From an uncultured Desulfatiglans sp. (lineage in GTDB: Bacteria; Desulfobacterota; DSM-4660; Desulfatiglandales; Desulfatiglandaceae), in contig LR026961.1 in assembly GCA_900498135.1 (NCBI GenBank), positions 2,951,907-3,015,906 of the forward strand: a DNA stretch of 64,000 bases. Reading direction: 5' to 3'. Of the stretch, positions 42,645 to 52,041 are shown one piece after another (position 1 is the stretch's first letter; every line of letters starts with the position of its first letter). The translations under genes were made by a program, and so were the position numbers. Under the pieces are notes generated by a model. That model was not told the origin of the DNA. It searched no databases and saw only the letters and a program-made list of their open reading frames with translations.

Positions 42645-44015
42645 GTGAAACACAAGGACGATGCAGGTGATCTGCGCAGGGAGATAGGCCTCTTTTCGGC
42701 TACCGTGCTCGTCATCGCCAATATGGTGGGCACGGGCATTTTCACGACCTCGGGCTTCATCATGGCCGAGGTCGGCTCGGCCAGGGCACTGCTCCTCTGC
42801 TGGCTCTGCGGCGGTGTGTTCGCCCTGTGCGGCGCCCTCTGCTACGGGGAGCTTGGGGCCCGCTATCCCCGGGCGGGCGGGGAATACACCTTTCTGAAGG
42901 AGAGCTTCGGCAAGGGTGTGGGGTTCCTCTCCGGTTGGATCTCTTTGATCGTCGGTTTTTCGGCCCCGATCGCCGCAGCGGCGATCGCCTTCGCCACCTA
43001 CGCCTTCGACGCCTTCTCCATTCCCACGGGCGAACCATTGCTGAGCATCGCCGTGCGGGGTGTTCGCCTGGTCGAGGTTTCTCCTCTGACAGCGACGGCG
43101 ATCGGGGTCGTGGTCCTTTTTTCCCTGGTCCACTACCAGAGCCTGGTGGCCGGCAGGAATGTACAGAACGGGCTGACCCTGTTCAAGATCGCCCTGATCG
43201 CAGCATTCATCCTGGGCGGGTTCTTTTTCGGGAAGGGATCGGCCTCGCATTATGCCGTCGAGGCCGGCGAGCCCTTGTCGGCCGAGGCATTCGCCGTGGC
43301 CCTCATCTTCGTCTCGTTCGCCTACAGCGGCTGGAACGCGGCGGCCTACATCGGGGCGGAGATCATCCGGCCGCAGCGCAACATCCCGATTGCCCTGATC
43401 TCCGGGACCATCGTCGTCATTGGCCTGTACCTGCTGCTGAACGGGGTTTATCTGTATGCCTTGCCGCCTGCGGAGATGTATGGGGTGCTCGAGATCGGCG
43501 CCCGTTCCGCCGTGGCCCTGTTCGGCCCCGGCATCAGCCGGGTCTTCAGCGGGGCGGTGGCGCTGGGCATCCTCTCGGTCCTGAGCGCGATGATCCTGAC
43601 CGGTCCACGGATCTACTACGCTATGGCTCGGGACGGGGTCTTTTTCAGCTTGTTTGCGAGACTAAACCCGGCGCGCAGGACGCCGGCCGCTTCTATATTT
43701 TTGCAGGCGGTGCTGGCCGTGTTGATGGTGCTTTCCGCCTCGTTCGAGACCCTGCTGATCTACATCGGCTTTACGCTGTCATTGTGCGCGATGCTGACCG
43801 TCATCGGCCTGATGCGCATCCGCCGGCGCGCGCCCGCCCCTGAAGGCCTCTACAGGACCTTCGGCTATCCCGTGACTCCCCTGCTTTTCATCCTGGGAAA
43901 CGCCTGGATCATCTTCTTCTCTCTCAAGAGCCGGCCGGTGGCGGCCCTGTTCGGCCTTGGCACCATCGCCGCCGGGATGGGGGTCTACCGCCTCTTCGCC
44001 CGGCGGATATCCTAG
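42645..44015 (+). CDS. APC-family amino acid permease
   Basis: About 456 aa with twelve membrane helices. The first helix carries the APC hallmark ANMVGTGIFTTSGF; later features are YGELGARYPRAGGEYTFLKE after helix 2 and SFAYSGWNAAAYIGAEI in helix 6. The reading is open from further upstream, but GTG 42645 is chosen because it begins the conserved region (KHKDDAGDLRREIGLFSA) and has GGGAG nearby; ATG 42561 is an alternative. Transport of amino acids coupled to protons, or exchange, is expected; substrate not assignable. Ends 76 bp from the convergent efflux operon. Confidence 0.9.
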   Translation: MKHKDDAGDLRREIGLFSATVLVIANMVGTGIFTTSGFIMAEVGSARALLLCWLCGGVFALCGALCYGELGARYPRAGGEYTFLKESFGKGVGFLSGWISLIVGFSAPIAAAAIAFATYAFDAFSIPTGEPLLSIAVRGVRLVEVSPLTATAIGVVVLFSLVHYQSLVAGRNVQNGLTLFKIALIAAFILGGFFFGKGSASHYAVEAGEPLSAEAFAVALIFVSFAYSGWNAAAYIGAEIIRPQRNIPIALISGTIVVIGLYLLLNGVYLYALPPAEMYGVLEIGARSAVALFGPGISRVFSGAVALGILSVLSAMILTGPRIYYAMARDGVFFSLFARLNPARRTPAASIFLQAVLAVLMVLSASFETLLIYIGFTLSLCAMLTVIGLMRIRRRAPAPEGLYRTFGYPVTPLLFILGNAWIIFFSLKSRPVAALFGLGTIAAGMGVYRLFARRIS

Positions 44016-44091
44016 CAGGCCTGGAAAAAACGCCGTTTTTCAACAGTCTCCGCACAACGGGTTTTTCGACACACCGTCAGGCGCAGACCTC

Positions 44092-45303
44092 CTACTCGTA
44101 GCGCAGGGCCTCGATCGGGTCAAGACGGGCGGCCTTGCGGGCGGGGAAATAGCCGAAGAGGATCCCGATGGCCCCGGAGAAGACAACGGCGACGAAGAGG
44201 ATGGCGTAGTTCGGTACGAAGGGGATCTGGAGGATTCGGGACCCGAGGGCCGCAGCGCCCAGCCCCGCTCCGATACCGAGCAATCCGCCGAGGGAGGACA
44301 GGACCATCGCCTCCACGAGGAACTGGAGGAGGACCTCGCGCTCCAGTGCGCCGATCGCCAGCCGGATGCCGATCTCCCGGGTGCGCTCCGTCACCGACAC
44401 CAGCATGATGTTCATGATGCCGATGCCGCCGACCAGGAGGCTCACGGCCGCCACGGCGCCCAGGAGCCCGGTCAGGACCCGCGTGGTTCCGGTCAGGGTG
44501 TTGAGGATCTCCCGCATGTTGCTGACATGGAAATTGTCGTCGTCTCCGGGCGCCAGGCGCCGTCTCTCCCGGAGCAGGTTCTGGATGTCGGCGATCTTGC
44601 GCTCGGTCGAGACGCCGTCCGCGGCGGAGACGTAAATCGCGCTGACATCCGTGTTGCCGACGACACGCCGGTGAAGGGTCTTCAGCGGGATCAAGACGAA
44701 GTCGTCCTGGTCGGTCCCAAAGGAGGATTGCCCCTTGGATTCGAGGACCCCGATGACCTGGCAGGCCAGTTTCTGGAGGCGGATGGTGGCGCCGAGCGGA
44801 TCCTGCGCGCCGAAGAGTTGGTTCTTCACGGTCGATCCCAGGATGACGACGGCCTTGCCAGCACGCATTTCCCTGTCGGTGAAGGACCGCCCCGAGGCGA
44901 TCGTCCAGTTGCGGACGTGGAGGAATTGGTTGGTGCTGCCGGTTATGGCGGTAGACCAGTTGCGGTTCCCGTAGATGGCCTGGGTTGCCGCGTTCGCCAC
45001 CGGTGCTGCGGCCGCAAGCCCCGAGATTTCCCGCTCGATCGCCTCGGCATCCGCCGCCGTGAAGAGCGGGGCCTCCGAGCGGACGCCGCCGGGGCCGCGG
45101 AAGCCCTGTCCCGGACGAACCTGGAGGAGGTTGGTGCCGAGGCTCGATATCTGCTGGGTGACTTGAGCGGTGGCCCCTCCGCCGAGGGTGACCATCGTGA
45201 TGACGGCCCCGACTCCCACGATGATTCCGATCATGGTCAGGATCGACCGGAGCAGGTTGCGGCGGATGGCGCGCCCCGCCAGAAGGATCGTTTCCCACAG
45301 CAT
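44092..45303 (-). CDS. MacB/FtsX-type ABC transporter permease
   Basis: A 403-aa permease of the MacB type without the fused ATPase. An N-terminal helix (LRSILTMIGIIVGVGAVITMVTLG) is followed by the MacB periplasmic core domain (residues ~50-230, SLGTNLLQVRPGQG..EREISGLAAAAPV) and three C-terminal helices of the FtsX family (LLVGGIGIMNIMLVSVTERT, REIGIRLAIGA). It ends in ARKAARLDPIEALRYE, the usual finish of this family. Its start codon abuts the ATPase stop. With the ATPase, adaptor and OMF genes it forms a tripartite mechanotransmission exporter of macrolides, peptides or lipoproteins. Confidence 0.95.
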   Translation of the reverse strand: MLWETILLAGRAIRRNLLRSILTMIGIIVGVGAVITMVTLGGGATAQVTQQISSLGTNLLQVRPGQGFRGPGGVRSEAPLFTAADAEAIEREISGLAAAAPVANAATQAIYGNRNWSTAITGSTNQFLHVRNWTIASGRSFTDREMRAGKAVVILGSTVKNQLFGAQDPLGATIRLQKLACQVIGVLESKGQSSFGTDQDDFVLIPLKTLHRRVVGNTDVSAIYVSAADGVSTERKIADIQNLLRERRRLAPGDDDNFHVSNMREILNTLTGTTRVLTGLLGAVAAVSLLVGGIGIMNIMLVSVTERTREIGIRLAIGALEREVLLQFLVEAMVLSSLGGLLGIGAGLGAAALGSRILQIPFVPNYAILFVAVVFSGAIGILFGYFPARKAARLDPIEALRYE

Positions 45304-46034
45304 CAGGCTGGATTCCTTTGCGTTTCGATGGAGGCGATGCGCCCGTCCCGGAAGAGGATCCGCCGTTCGGCGTACGCGGCCATGTCGGCCTCATGGGTCA
45401 CCATGACGATGGTCAGGCCCCGGCTTCGGTTGAAGGACTGCAGAAGTTCCATGACCTCGCGGCTCAGGGCCGAATCCAGGTTTCCCGTCGGCTCGTCGGC
45501 CAGCAGCACCTTGGGCTCCGTCACGATGGCCCGGGCGATGGCGACCCGCTGCTGCTGGCCCCCGGAGAGCTCGGCCGGCGTGTGGGACTCCCACCCGCTC
45601 AAACCGACGGCGGCCAGAGCGCGCAGCGCCAGTTCACGGCGCCGGGCGGCCGGGACGCGGCGGTAGATCAGCGGGAGTTCGACGTTTTCGAGGGCCGAGG
45701 TGCGGCTCAGAAGATTGAAGCCCTGGAAGACGAACCCCAGGTCATGGCGCCGCAGAAGCGCCCGCTGGTCCCGGGTCAGCCGCCCCACATCGACTCCGTC
45801 GAAGAGGAAGACCCCGCTGCTGGGCGTGTCCAGGCACCCCAGGATATTCATGGCGGTGGACTTGCCCGATCCGCTCGGACCCATGACGGCGACGAATTCC
45901 CCCGGGTGGATGGCGAGGTCGATGCCCTTGAGGGCCTGCATGGCCGCGCTGCCCGAACCGTAGGTCTTGGTGACGTTGGTCAGCCGGATGATGGGTTCGA
46001 GCATGGTTTCAGCGGCTGCGGCGTTTTTGCTCAT
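45303..46034 (-). CDS. MacB-type ABC transporter ATP-binding protein (LolD-like)
   Basis: A 243-aa ATPase: Walker A GPSGSGKSTAMN (near residue 48), Q-loop VFQGFNLLS, signature LSGGQQQRVAIARAI, Walker B VLLADEPTGNLDS and the switch His in MVTHEADMA. ATG 46034 overlaps the adaptor stop (ATGA). The frame stays open upstream but only across the adaptor gene. It energises the adjacent permease. Confidence 0.95.
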   Translation of the reverse strand: MSKNAAAAETMLEPIIRLTNVTKTYGSGSAAMQALKGIDLAIHPGEFVAVMGPSGSGKSTAMNILGCLDTPSSGVFLFDGVDVGRLTRDQRALLRRHDLGFVFQGFNLLSRTSALENVELPLIYRRVPAARRRELALRALAAVGLSGWESHTPAELSGGQQQRVAIARAIVTEPKVLLADEPTGNLDSALSREVMELLQSFNRSRGLTIVMVTHEADMAAYAERRILFRDGRIASIETQRNPA

Positions 46035-47347
46035 CGCTTTTTCTCCAGTTGCTCGACGACGAGTTCCATCCCCGGCCGCACATCGCCTGCGATCAGTGCG
46101 GTCATCAGACCATCGGTCAATCCGACCGTCACCGGAATAGCGGTCGGCACCCCATTCTCGATGATCCAGACCTGCTGGTCCTTTTTGTTGTCGGTCTGTT
46201 GCTTGACCTTTTTGGGGGATGACCTCGGAGGGCGCGGCAGGATCTTCTGAAGGATTCCGCCGGTGCTGGCAGAGGTTCCCGCCCCATCCGGGTCGGAGGG
46301 CTGGAAACGGAGCGCGGCGTTGGGGACCAGCAGCGCCTCCTTCATCGCCGCCACGACGATGTCGGCTGTCGCGGTCATCCCCGGCCGCAGGGTCAAGTCG
46401 CGGTTGTCCACGGTCAACACCGTCTCGTAGGTGACGACGCCGTCGACGGTTTGCGAGGCGAAGCGGACCTGCCGGACGGTTGCCGGAAACCGGCGGTCCG
46501 GGTAGGCGTCCACCGTGAAGTCGGCGGTTTGCCCGGCGTGCACCAGCCCCACGTCCGCCTCGTCGACATCGACATGCAGTTCCATGCGGGTGAGGTCCTC
46601 CGCCAGGATGAACAGGACCGGGGCTTGTAGGGAGGCTGCCACAGTCTGCCCGGGTTCCACTGAGCGGCTGAGGACCATGCCGTCGATCGGTGAGCGGATG
46701 ACGGCCTTCGACAGGTCGGTTTCGTTGATCTCCAGGTTGGCCTGGGCCTGGGAAATGGCCGCTCGGCACACCGCTTCCAAGGCCTTGGCGCGCTCCAGCG
46801 CCGCCTCGGCGGCGTCCAGATCCTGCCTGGAGACCGCCCGCCCGCCGCTCAGACTGCTGACATTCTTCAGCCTTGCCATGTTGCTCCGTGATTCCCCCAC
46901 CGTGGCCTGGGCTTCGAGCAGGGCGGAGCGGGCCGAGGCGAGGGATGCCTTCGACTGCAGCACCTGGGCCTTGAGCCGGGCGGTGTCCAGGTGAGCAAGG
47001 ACCTGTCCGGCCTGCACGCGGTCGTTGTAGTCCACTTCAACCGTCCTCACGGTGCCCGAAAGCTCGCTGCCGATCTCGACCTGGTTGGTCGGCTCGAGAT
47101 TCCCGGTGGCGGAGACCGTGACTGTAATTCCGCCTGACCGCGCGGTCTGCGTCTTGTATTGTACGCCGTCCGCTTTTCGGACGGCGGTGAGCTTCAGAAC
47201 CACCAGCGCCGAGAGGACGGCCAGGAATGCCCAGATCATCCACCATCGGAAGAATCCGCGGGTCCGCCGGTCGCCGTCAAGGCCGGGAAGCTTCGCGGCC
47301 GGCAGAGGGTTATGGGCAGTCTGATTTTCGGAGACGATGTCTTTCAT
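46031..47347 (-). CDS. HlyD/MacA-family periplasmic adaptor
   Basis: A 438-aa membrane fusion protein. One N-terminal membrane helix (MIWAFLAVLSALVVLKL) is followed by a lipoyl half-motif (VEIGSELSGTVRTVEVDYND), a long coiled-coil hairpin of about 110 residues (LKAQVLQSKASLASARSALL to AQANLEINETDL), the second lipoyl half (VIRSPIDGMVLSRSVEPGQT) and beta-barrel domains. A Pro/Lys-rich, non-conserved stretch (about 345-375) interrupts the C-terminal domain. ATG 47347 overlaps the OMF stop. It links the MacB-like ABC unit to the outer-membrane channel. Confidence 0.94.
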   Translation of the reverse strand: MKDIVSENQTAHNPLPAAKLPGLDGDRRTRGFFRWWMIWAFLAVLSALVVLKLTAVRKADGVQYKTQTARSGGITVTVSATGNLEPTNQVEIGSELSGTVRTVEVDYNDRVQAGQVLAHLDTARLKAQVLQSKASLASARSALLEAQATVGESRSNMARLKNVSSLSGGRAVSRQDLDAAEAALERAKALEAVCRAAISQAQANLEINETDLSKAVIRSPIDGMVLSRSVEPGQTVAASLQAPVLFILAEDLTRMELHVDVDEADVGLVHAGQTADFTVDAYPDRRFPATVRQVRFASQTVDGVVTYETVLTVDNRDLTLRPGMTATADIVVAAMKEALLVPNAALRFQPSDPDGAGTSASTGGILQKILPRPPRSSPKKVKQQTDNKKDQQVWIIENGVPTAIPVTVGLTDGLMTALIAGDVRPGMELVVEQLEKKR

Positions 47348-48822
47348 GAAGGATTCACACCCCGTGCTTCCTTGGAGGCGAGGGTGTCCCACCCTCCCCC
47401 CAGCGCCTTGTAGATCCTCACCAGGTCGGCCGCGACGTTCCCGGCGCTTTGGGCCATCTGGTCCTCGAAACCCAGACGGGAACGCTCAGCCTCGAGCACG
47501 CTGACGAAGTCGGTCAGCCCTGCCTCGTACTTGATACGGGAAAGCTCGACGGCCTTCCGGGCGGCCTCGACCGCCCGCGCGAGGGTGCGCTTCCGTTCCC
47601 GTTCGTCCTGATAGGCCTGGAGGGCGTTTTCGACCTCCTCGAGCGCGCCGAGGACAGTCGCTTCGTACTGGCAGAGTGCCTGCTCCTGAAGGGCTGACTG
47701 CACTTCGATGTTGCTGCGTATCGCTCCGGCATCGAAGAGGGGCCAACTCAGGCTGGGGCCGATGCTGCGTACGAGGCTGCCGGCGTCGAACAGGTTCCCG
47801 GCCGAGAGGGACTCGAGTCCGATGCTTCCGAAGAGCCTGAGGCGTGGGTACAGATCCGCCGTGGCAACGCCGATCCGCGCCGTCTGGGCTGCAAGGGAGC
47901 GCTCGGCGCGCCGGACGTCCGGCCGCTGCCGAAGGGTTTCGGCCGGCACCCCGACTGCAATCTCGGCGGGTGGGGCAGGGACCGGTTCCACGGCATCGAG
48001 CCTCTGGTGAAGTTCCCCGGGCGCAAAGCCTGTCAAGACGGCCAGACGATTCTTGGCCGACTCGATCGCGGTGTGCAGCAGCGGGATCTGTGAGCGGGTG
48101 CCTTCCAGGTTGTAGCGGGATTGTTCGACCGCCAGTTCATCGGTCAATCCGGCCTGCCGGCGCAGTTGGGCTAGATCCGCCGTTTCCTGCTGCGCGGTGA
48201 GGTTTTCCTCCGTTACACGGAGCCTTGCCTGAACCGTGCGCAGGTCCAGGTAGTTCAAGGCGATCTCGGCCAGCAGCGTGACCAGGACATCGCGGAGATT
48301 CTCCTCCTCGGCCTCCAGTTCGGCTGAAGCGGCCTCGACCGTGCGGCGGTTCCCGCCGAAAAGATCCAGTTCCCACGAGGCATCGAAGCCGAGGCTATAG
48401 AGCTCTGTCGTGCCCCCGCCGCCGCGGTTTTCGCTGCCTCGGCTCCAGGTAGCACTGCCGGCCGTGTCGACGCCGGGCCACAGGCTGGCCCCGGCGGCGC
48501 TGAGCTGGGCGCGGGCCTCGCGTATCCTCGCCCGTGCCGTCTCGATATCGAGGTTTCGGGCGATGCCCTGGTCGATGAGGCCGCAGAGGACCGGATCTTC
48601 CAGTGTCATCCACCACTGCGACAGAGTCGGAAGGTCAGGGGCCTTCGGGCTTAAGCCCTCGTCGAGGCGGGTGTTCCAGGCGGCAGGCGAAGCGGCCTCG
48701 GGCCTGACATAATCCGGCCCCACGGTGGCGCACGCTGGGAGCAGGAGCAGAGCCGCAGGGATCAGCAGCAGGATCGTCCGAACCGCGCTGCCGCCGCTCG
48801 GTCTGTGGAATGTCCTCATCAT
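47344..48822 (-). CDS. NodT-family outer-membrane efflux lipoprotein (TolC-like)
   Basis: A 492-aa outer-membrane factor. The N-terminus has a lipoprotein signal with lipobox LPAC (followed by ATVGPDYVRPE, the usual mature start of NodT proteins). The body has two homologous halves of long amphipathic helices (IETARARIREARAQLSAAGA and RTVEAASAELEAEEENL in half one; TLRQRPDVRRAERSLAAQTA in half two) that form the TolC-type channel. Start ATG 48822 (or 48819) overlaps the stop of a 38-codon upstream gene. First large gene of the efflux operon. Confidence 0.94.
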   Translation of the reverse strand: MMRTFHRPSGGSAVRTILLLIPAALLLLPACATVGPDYVRPEAASPAAWNTRLDEGLSPKAPDLPTLSQWWMTLEDPVLCGLIDQGIARNLDIETARARIREARAQLSAAGASLWPGVDTAGSATWSRGSENRGGGGTTELYSLGFDASWELDLFGGNRRTVEAASAELEAEEENLRDVLVTLLAEIALNYLDLRTVQARLRVTEENLTAQQETADLAQLRRQAGLTDELAVEQSRYNLEGTRSQIPLLHTAIESAKNRLAVLTGFAPGELHQRLDAVEPVPAPPAEIAVGVPAETLRQRPDVRRAERSLAAQTARIGVATADLYPRLRLFGSIGLESLSAGNLFDAGSLVRSIGPSLSWPLFDAGAIRSNIEVQSALQEQALCQYEATVLGALEEVENALQAYQDERERKRTLARAVEAARKAVELSRIKYEAGLTDFVSVLEAERSRLGFEDQMAQSAGNVAADLVRIYKALGGGWDTLASKEARGVNPS

Positions 48823-48935
48823 TCGGGCCCCGTTTCCACCTGCTCCGGCCCTTTAAACGCTGCCGCGCTGAGGGGTATCGCAATCAGAAGGGCGAGAAAC
48901 GCAATGAGAGTGACGATAGGGGTCCTGTGCTTCAT
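48819..48935 (-). CDS. 38-aa hydrophobic leader protein of the efflux operon
   Basis: ATG 48935 has AAGGAGG 5 nt upstream, one of the best ribosome sites in the window. It encodes 38 residues: a short basic start (MKHRTP), one hydrophobic helix (IVTLIAFLALLIAIPL) and a polar tail (FKGPEQVETGPE). Its stop overlaps the ATG of the OMF gene (ATGA), so translation is coupled. It may be a small membrane protein associated with the pump, or mainly a translational leader. No homologue recognised. Confidence 0.6.
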   Translation of the reverse strand: MKHRTPIVTLIAFLALLIAIPLSAAAFKGPEQVETGPE

Positions 48936-49371
48936 GACAACCTCCTTGCTCGAGGTGCGGCCGCGGGACGGTTCGCGATCCGTGATCACGGCCAGGGTTT
49001 CGAGTCCGGGGCGGATCCCGGATCGGCCGATATCAAGGCAATCAACTGTTTGCGCGGTGGCGGCTTCAAGGCCGCCGGACAAGCGCACGCACGGGTTGAC
49101 GCCGAGATCGGCCAGAAAGACCATTTCCGAATGAGAAGAAGATAGCCTCCGATTGTGAAGAGAATATGGAACTGGGATGTCAATCGCGTAGAGATGAGTG
49201 CGCTCGGAAATGGGGAGGAAACATGAAGAAGGGATGAGGAGTTCGGGGAGCGGCCGAATTGACTTGAAATCTTGATGGACAAGGCCTAATTCTCAAAGTT
49301 GCAGACGAGGCGCTCCAGGATCTTCTCTACCGAGGGCCCCATGCCGGCGGATCAACCCCGAGGAATACCCG
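48936..49371. other. Divergent intergenic region between efflux operon and two-component system
   Basis: Contains repeat copy C (48996-49136) close to the efflux side. The remaining stretch up to 49371 should hold both promoters. TTGAAA-N17-TAATTC at 49264-49292 is a weak candidate for the kinase gene. Confidence 0.4.
48996..49136 (+). repeat. Dispersed inverted-repeat element, copy C
   Basis: Matches the 63.9-kb copy in reverse: GTTTCGAGTCCGGGG at the left end, GGCCGATATCAAGGCAATCA, GTTTGCGCGG, GGTTGACGCCGAGATCGGCC and AGAAAGACCATTTCCG. Both ends are diverged toward higher GC. Confidence 0.7.
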
Positions 49372-50862
49372 ATGCGATTGGTTTACAAGACATTTTTGGC
49401 CTTTCTGGCGACGGCCCTGGCGGCGGTGGTCATGATCGCCGTGCTCCAGGTCTACTTGTCCCACCGCTTCGGCGATTACCTCAATCAGGCGGCCCTCGAA
49501 ACAATGGACGATCTGGTCGCCGAGCTGGCCGACGTCTATCGGGTGGATGGAAATTGGACGGCCTTCGCGTCCGAGCCGGATCGCTGGCGCGCTACGTTGC
49601 GGCGCTTCGGGTCCCAGAGCGACCCCGAGTCGAAGGAGCGTCAGGGGGTGCCATCGGGAGGAGACCTGCCGGAGGCTGCAGCGCAAGAGGGCGAGCGACC
49701 GGACGAGACGACGGGGCAGCGTCTGCCCTCCCCGTACCGCTGGATGTTGAAGGGGCTCGTCCTGTTCGATTCAGACCGCAAGGCGGTTGCCGGAAGGCTT
49801 GCCGGTCGCGACCCGGCGACCTATGCGATGCGCGAGATCCGCGTCGACGGGGTTCCAGCCGGGTGGGTGGGGCTGCCACGCCGCGAGCGTCCACACACCC
49901 CGCTGGAGGCCGACTTCAGAAAGGCGCAGTCAAGGGCATTCCTGCTGGTGGGGGGCGGCGTTCTTCTGCTCGTCGGGCTGGCTTCCCTGCTTTTCTCCAA
50001 GCACATCCTGAGGCCGATCGGCCGCCTGGCCAAGGGGACCCGTTTGCTTGCGGACTTCGATTTCGATGCGCGGATCGAGGTTGACACCAGGGATGAGCTT
50101 GGACAGCTCGCGGAGGACTTCAACCGAATGGCGGAAACGCTCCGGAAATATGAAGAGATGCGCCGGCAGTGGGTGGCGGATATCTCCCACGAACTGCGGA
50201 CACCCCTGGCGGTCCTGCGGGGGGAGATCGAGGCCTTGCAGGACGGGATCCGGAAGGCGAACCGGGATACCCTTCAATCCCTGCATGCCGAGATCGTCCG
50301 CCTCGGCAAGATGGTGGACGATCTGCACCTCCTCTCGCTGGCCGATTCTCAGGCCCTGATGCAGCACGACGACCCTGTTCGGCCGGTTGAAGTCCTGGAG
50401 AAGGCTGCCGCCGGCTTCCTGCCGCTCTTTGACGGTGAGGGCATCGCACTCTCGTTGGATGTGCAGGGCTGCAGGGATTTTGTCACGCAGGGGGACGAAC
50501 ATCGTCTGGCGCAGCTTTACGGAAACCTCTTGGAAAACACCCTCCGCTACACGGATGCCCCCGGGCGATTGACGATTACGGGGCGGGAGGAGGGCGGCCA
50601 ACTCGTGCTGTGCTTCGAGGACACCCCGCCGGGCGTTCCCGAAGAAGCCCTCGGGAGGCTTTTCGACCGCCTCTACCGGGTCGACAAATCCAGAAGCCGT
50701 GAACTGGGCGGGAGCGGCCTTGGCCTGGCGATCTGCCGTCAAATCGTTCTGGCGCACGGCGGTGAGATTCACGCCGAGCACAGCCCGGCAGGCGGGCTGC
50801 TCATCCGCATGATCTTTCCGCGCGCGCCGAAGCGGGCGGCGGGGAGCGGTGAAAAGAGGTAG
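49372..50862 (+). CDS. Sensor histidine kinase (BaeS/CpxA-like)
   Basis: A 496-aa kinase. TM1 at residues ~5-28 (FLAFLATALAAVVMIAVLQV), a periplasmic domain of ~150 residues containing a low-complexity charged insert (85-115), TM2 at ~185-205 (AFLLVGGGVLLLVGLASLLF), HAMP (RPIGRLAKGTRLLADFDF), HisKA with H in VADISHELRTPLAVL (near 276) and HATPase_c ([33 protein letters not shown]). It is followed 4 nt later by its response regulator and faces the efflux operon divergently, the arrangement of BaeSR-type envelope-stress control of drug pumps. Confidence 0.93.
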   Translation: MRLVYKTFLAFLATALAAVVMIAVLQVYLSHRFGDYLNQAALETMDDLVAELADVYRVDGNWTAFASEPDRWRATLRRFGSQSDPESKERQGVPSGGDLPEAAAQEGERPDETTGQRLPSPYRWMLKGLVLFDSDRKAVAGRLAGRDPATYAMREIRVDGVPAGWVGLPRRERPHTPLEADFRKAQSRAFLLVGGGVLLLVGLASLLFSKHILRPIGRLAKGTRLLADFDFDARIEVDTRDELGQLAEDFNRMAETLRKYEEMRRQWVADISHELRTPLAVLRGEIEALQDGIRKANRDTLQSLHAEIVRLGKMVDDLHLLSLADSQALMQHDDPVRPVEVLEKAAAGFLPLFDGEGIALSLDVQGCRDFVTQGDEHRLAQLYGNLLENTLRYTDAPGRLTITGREEGGQLVLCFEDTPPGVPEEALGRLFDRLYRVDKSRSRELGGSGLGLAICRQIVLAHGGEIHAEHSPAGGLLIRMIFPRAPKRAAGSGEKR

Positions 50863-50866
50863 GAGA

Positions 50867-51565
50867 ATGGCCCGGAACCAGGTTCTGATCGTAGAAGACG
50901 AGCGGAAAATCGCGCAGATCTTGTCGGATTACCTCACGGCGGCGGGGTTTACAGCCTCGATCCTGCACCGGGGCGATCAGGTGATCGCGCAGGTCAGAAG
51001 AGAGTCCCCGGCGCTGATCCTGCTGGATATCATGCTTCCCGGAATGGAGGGAACCGATATTTGCCGTGAGATCAGGCGGTTTTCTACGGTTCCGATCATC
51101 ATGGTCACCGCCAGGGTGGAGGAGGTCGAGCGCATTGTCGGCCTGGAACTCGGGGCCGACGACTATATCTGCAAGCCGTTCAGCCCGCGTGAGGTCGTGG
51201 CACGGGTCAAGGCTGTGCTGCGCAGGACACGCGCCGTACCGGGCCGGTCCGCCCCGCTGGAGGCCGGCCCCATCTTCCTGGATGAGGCCAGACGCGAAGC
51301 GAGCGCCGACGGACACCCCCTGAATCTCACCCCCAGCGAGTTCGGACTCCTGAAGATCCTGATGGCGCAGCCAGGGCGCGTATTTTCCCGCAACGAGCTG
51401 ATCAACCGCGTTCAGGGCTACGCCTTCGACGGGTACGACCGCACCATCGACACGCACATCAAGAATCTCCGCAAAAAGATCGCCGCAGGGATCCCTGATC
51501 GGGAGGTGATCCGGACGGTCTATGGCGTTGGCTACAAGTTCAGCCTTGAGCCTGAAGACCTCTGA
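50867..51565 (+). CDS. OmpR/PhoB-family response regulator (BaeR-like)
   Basis: A 232-aa regulator. Receiver 1-118: acidic pair in LIVEDERKIAQ, phospho-acceptor in LILLDIMLPGMEG (near D54) and K in YICKPFSPRE. Winged-helix DNA-binding domain at 130-228: LNLTPSEFGLLKILMAQPGR, the recognition helix region NELINRVQGYAF and the wing VIRTVYGVGYKF. ATG 50867 follows AGGAG. Probably controls the divergent efflux operon; that is inferred from position. Confidence 0.94.
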   Translation: MARNQVLIVEDERKIAQILSDYLTAAGFTASILHRGDQVIAQVRRESPALILLDIMLPGMEGTDICREIRRFSTVPIIMVTARVEEVERIVGLELGADDYICKPFSPREVVARVKAVLRRTRAVPGRSAPLEAGPIFLDEARREASADGHPLNLTPSEFGLLKILMAQPGRVFSRNELINRVQGYAFDGYDRTIDTHIKNLRKKIAAGIPDREVIRTVYGVGYKFSLEPEDL

Positions 51566-52041
51566 GCCGCCCGTGCCGTCCGGCGCCCCGCGGACGGCTT
51601 CCGTGGCTCCATCGAAGAGATTCTTTTGCCGCGACCGGCTGAGATGCCATCCACCGTTTTTCCCCTTCGGAATAGGGCCAGGCCTGCTCCTTGCGTCGAA
51701 CCGAAAAGCCTCTCAGACGGATCTCCCAACGCTTTCCTGTATTTGAACCTTTTGAAAAAGAGCGCCGGAGGTTCGAAAGAAAGGGACGTGAATCGAACTC
51801 TGTCCTTCAAGGCGATTTGAAACGGTGGTCATGTTCCCCGGTCCGGTAACCCGCCTTGCCAGTTTTCTGATAAAGTGATATAGGTTTGCGCATAATCGGC
51901 TGATTTTTCCGTATTTGATTGTTTTCTTAAAATGCTGTTTCAGGTTTCGTCTTCAAGTATTTGTATTTATTTGATATTTATGCTTATCATTTAGATTCGT
52001 ATGAGGTTTAAGCTTTCTTGACTGTCAAATGGGGTGTGAAT
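51566..52041. other. Gene-free stretch becoming AT-rich
   Basis: No gene is supported. The first part is ordinary GC-rich sequence; after about 51870 it becomes AT-rich and continues into the AT-rich receiver gene. Confidence 0.5.

Noticed and set aside
45303..46769. 488-residue version of the MacB-type ATPase
   Set aside because: The upstream 245 residues lie across the adaptor gene in another frame and are Arg/Gly-rich; the ATPase start at 46034 overlaps the adaptor stop as ATGA.
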